A stretch of DNA of 64,000 nt from Pedobacter chinensis (lineage in GTDB: Bacteria; Bacteroidota; Bacteroidia; Sphingobacteriales; Sphingobacteriaceae): contig NZ_QPKV01000006.1 of assembly GCF_003339865.1 (NCBI RefSeq), forward strand, positions 310,001 to 374,000. The letters are read 5' to 3'. The translations under genes were made by a program, and so were the position numbers. Positions 62,939 through 64,000 of this stretch are shown here, one piece after another; within the stretch, counting starts at the first letter, position 1, and each line of letters opens with the position of its first letter. A model generated the notes under the pieces. That model did no database searches. It was not told the DNA's origin and saw only the letters and a program-made list of their open reading frames with translations.

Positions 62939-63157
62939 TTACCACAATCTCGCTGGGTGTGATCTCATGAATAGGTGCGCTGCAAACCAAGTGTCGTCTG
63001 AATTTCTTATAGTAGTCGCATAGAAGCCTTCCCTGTATTTCTTAACAGTAATTTTATTTTTACCGGAGTTTTTATCTTGTTGTCTTTTTACACAACTCAT
63101 GCAGCAGATTGTGGATAGAGTGATAAATAATACACACGCAAATTTAAATTTTTTCAT
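62939..63157 (-). CDS. hypothetical small lipoprotein
   Basis: 72 aa with a lipoprotein signal (FACVLFITLSTICCMSC, Cys near residue 22) followed by a short basic and polar tail. It starts just after the SRPBCC gene on the same strand, 3 bp beyond its stop, so it may be co-transcribed. No domain recognised. Short and unverified. Confidence 0.45.
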   Translation of the reverse strand: MKKFKFACVLFITLSTICCMSCVKRQQDKNSGKNKITVKKYREGFYATTIRNSDDTWFAAHLFMRSHPARLW

Positions 63158-63160
63158 TCT

Positions 63161-63643
63161 TTAATTATTCGTTAATATTGTTTGAAGGCGATCAAACATA
63201 CTGAACCAGCTTTGATATGCGCCTGTTTTTTTAGCTTCTGATTCATCAACGGTTTGGTGTAGCGTAACCTTAGTTTGTTTGCCAATGGCAGTGAAAGTAA
63301 CTGTAGTTAGGATGGTTTCCGGCCATTCATCTGATTTTCCGGCAGCATTAGCGCTAACGATATCTCCATGCTCATTGGATAGAATCATAGAAAAAACTAA
63401 TTTTTTGGGAATTATAATTTCCTGATAAATACCTTTAATCCAGCAATCTCCATGAACAGGATCGTTTATAACGGAATGAAATTGGCTTCCTTTTTTTACT
63501 TCTATGGACTTAAATTCGATACTGCATCCATCTGGTGCATACCAATGTTTTAATTTTTCGGGATCTGTCCACGCGCTAAAAACGATTTCACGTGGTGCAT
63601 CAAACAAATGTGTGATTAACAGGTCTTTTTTATTTTTTTCCAT
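63161..63643 (-). CDS. SRPBCC (AHSA1-like) protein
   Basis: 160-aa Bet v1-fold protein of the AHSA1 group. Seen: THLFDAPREIVFSAWTDPEKLKHWYAPDGCSIEFKSIEVKKGSQFH, DCWIKGIYQEIIIPKKLVFSM, TTVTFTAIGKQTKVTLHQTVDESEA and SWFSMFDRLQTIL. The WtdpexlxxWyaP block is the family's signature. Such genes are usually translated together with an ArsR-type regulator, as here (14-nt overlap). Ligand unknown. Confidence 0.9.
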   Translation of the reverse strand: MEKNKKDLLITHLFDAPREIVFSAWTDPEKLKHWYAPDGCSIEFKSIEVKKGSQFHSVINDPVHGDCWIKGIYQEIIIPKKLVFSMILSNEHGDIVSANAAGKSDEWPETILTTVTFTAIGKQTKVTLHQTVDESEAKKTGAYQSWFSMFDRLQTILTNN

Positions 63644-63965
63644 CTTCTTTGGTTTTTATTTCGGTTAAATATTGATCTAATTTTTCAAAACTTCGAACCC
63701 AATGTTTCCTTGATTGTTCTACCCATGTCACTACTTCATCAAGTTGATCTAACTTTGCTTCACAAAAGCGATCCCTTCCATATTGTTTTACCGTGATCAG
63801 TCCGCACTCTACCAATATCCCAATGTGCAAAGAAATGGCTTGTCTGCTCGTGTCAAATTTTTCTGCTATCGAATTTACATTTTGTGGTTGACCAGCAATT
63901 AAATTTATAATTGCTCTTCTGGTTGGATCGGCTATTGCCTGATATACATCTCTTCTGGCTTTCAT
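63630..63965 (-). CDS. ArsR/SmtB family transcriptional regulator
   Basis: 111-aa winged-helix repressor: VYQAIADPTRRAIINLIAGQPQNVNSIAEKFDTSRQAISLHIGILVECGLITVKQYGRDRFCEAKLDQLDEVVTWVEQSRKHW. The recognition helix is DTSRQAISLHIGIL. No metal-binding ELCVCDL motif is present, which fits the subgroup that pairs with AHSA1-type SRPBCC proteins rather than metal sensors. It overlaps the SRPBCC gene by 14 nt, giving one operon. A -7 box is at 63985-63992. Confidence 0.93.
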   Translation of the reverse strand: MKARRDVYQAIADPTRRAIINLIAGQPQNVNSIAEKFDTSRQAISLHIGILVECGLITVKQYGRDRFCEAKLDQLDEVVTWVEQSRKHWVRSFEKLDQYLTEIKTKEDGKK

Positions 63966-63984
63966 ATGTGCAAGTAAGTGATTG

Positions 63985-63992
63985 CAAATATA
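63985..63992 (-). promoter_or_regulatory. putative -7 box of the ArsR-SRPBCC operon
   Basis: Reads TATATTTG on the minus strand, 19 nt upstream of the regulator's start codon. Confidence 0.5.
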
Positions 63993-64000
63993 AGCGCAAG

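Overview
The window looks like a chromosomal segment of a low-GC Bacteroidota, most likely a Pedobacter-like member of the Sphingobacteriaceae. This rests on the protein families present (GH78 rhamnosidase, DUF4397 and beta-helix lipoproteins, PorT-like barrels, DUF3822, ECF sigma factors paired with membrane proteins), on Bacteroidota-type -7 boxes (TAnnTTTG) in front of many genes, and on the near absence of Shine-Dalgarno sequences. No database search was possible.

Layout. 1-1938: the first 565 codons of a type II-C Cas9 run off the left edge, with a divergent tracrRNA beside it. 1981-10337: GH25 lysozyme, Ala-Glu-type epimerase, a DUF255 thioredoxin-domain protein with SlyD, a DUF3299-like protein, an ECF sigma/anti-sigma pair and a DUF4397 lipoprotein. 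10971-21616: an ABC-F ATPase, small cytoplasmic proteins, a striking six-unit tandem repeat array (14668-15722), two tandem polysaccharide deacetylases and a DPP-IV-like peptidase. 21617-26589: a repeat-rich accessory stretch with a glyoxalase remnant, several small DUF proteins, rifampin ADP-ribosyltransferase (arr) and its MarR-type neighbour. 26827-44256: mostly ordinary genes (M28 peptidase, MFS efflux, ClpB, rhamnosidase, pyrE/Nudix, a second ECF pair, coaD, rsmD, DUF3822). 44825-55169: a DisA-like nucleotide-signalling candidate, a RecD-like helicase, a 4HB sensor, a beta-helix lipoprotein, CvfB and a heterodimeric ABC exporter. 55722-63965: SMP-30-like protein, small membrane and SRPBCC proteins, an extended pyrophosphatase, an L,D-transpeptidase and an ArsR-SRPBCC operon at the right edge.

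Intergenic space is unusually rich in dispersed palindromic elements of at least six families, some with perfect terminal inverted repeats. They often sit between convergent genes, where they may double as terminators. No tRNA, rRNA or transposase gene was recognised.

The most interesting items are: the Cas9/tracrRNA module; the tandem array, whose units are strings of small hairpins with one apparent covarying stem; a DisA-like cyclase domain with an altered RHR motif; an ABC-F protein in which one of the two ATP sites looks dead; and pyrE/Nudix genes whose divergent start codons overlap.
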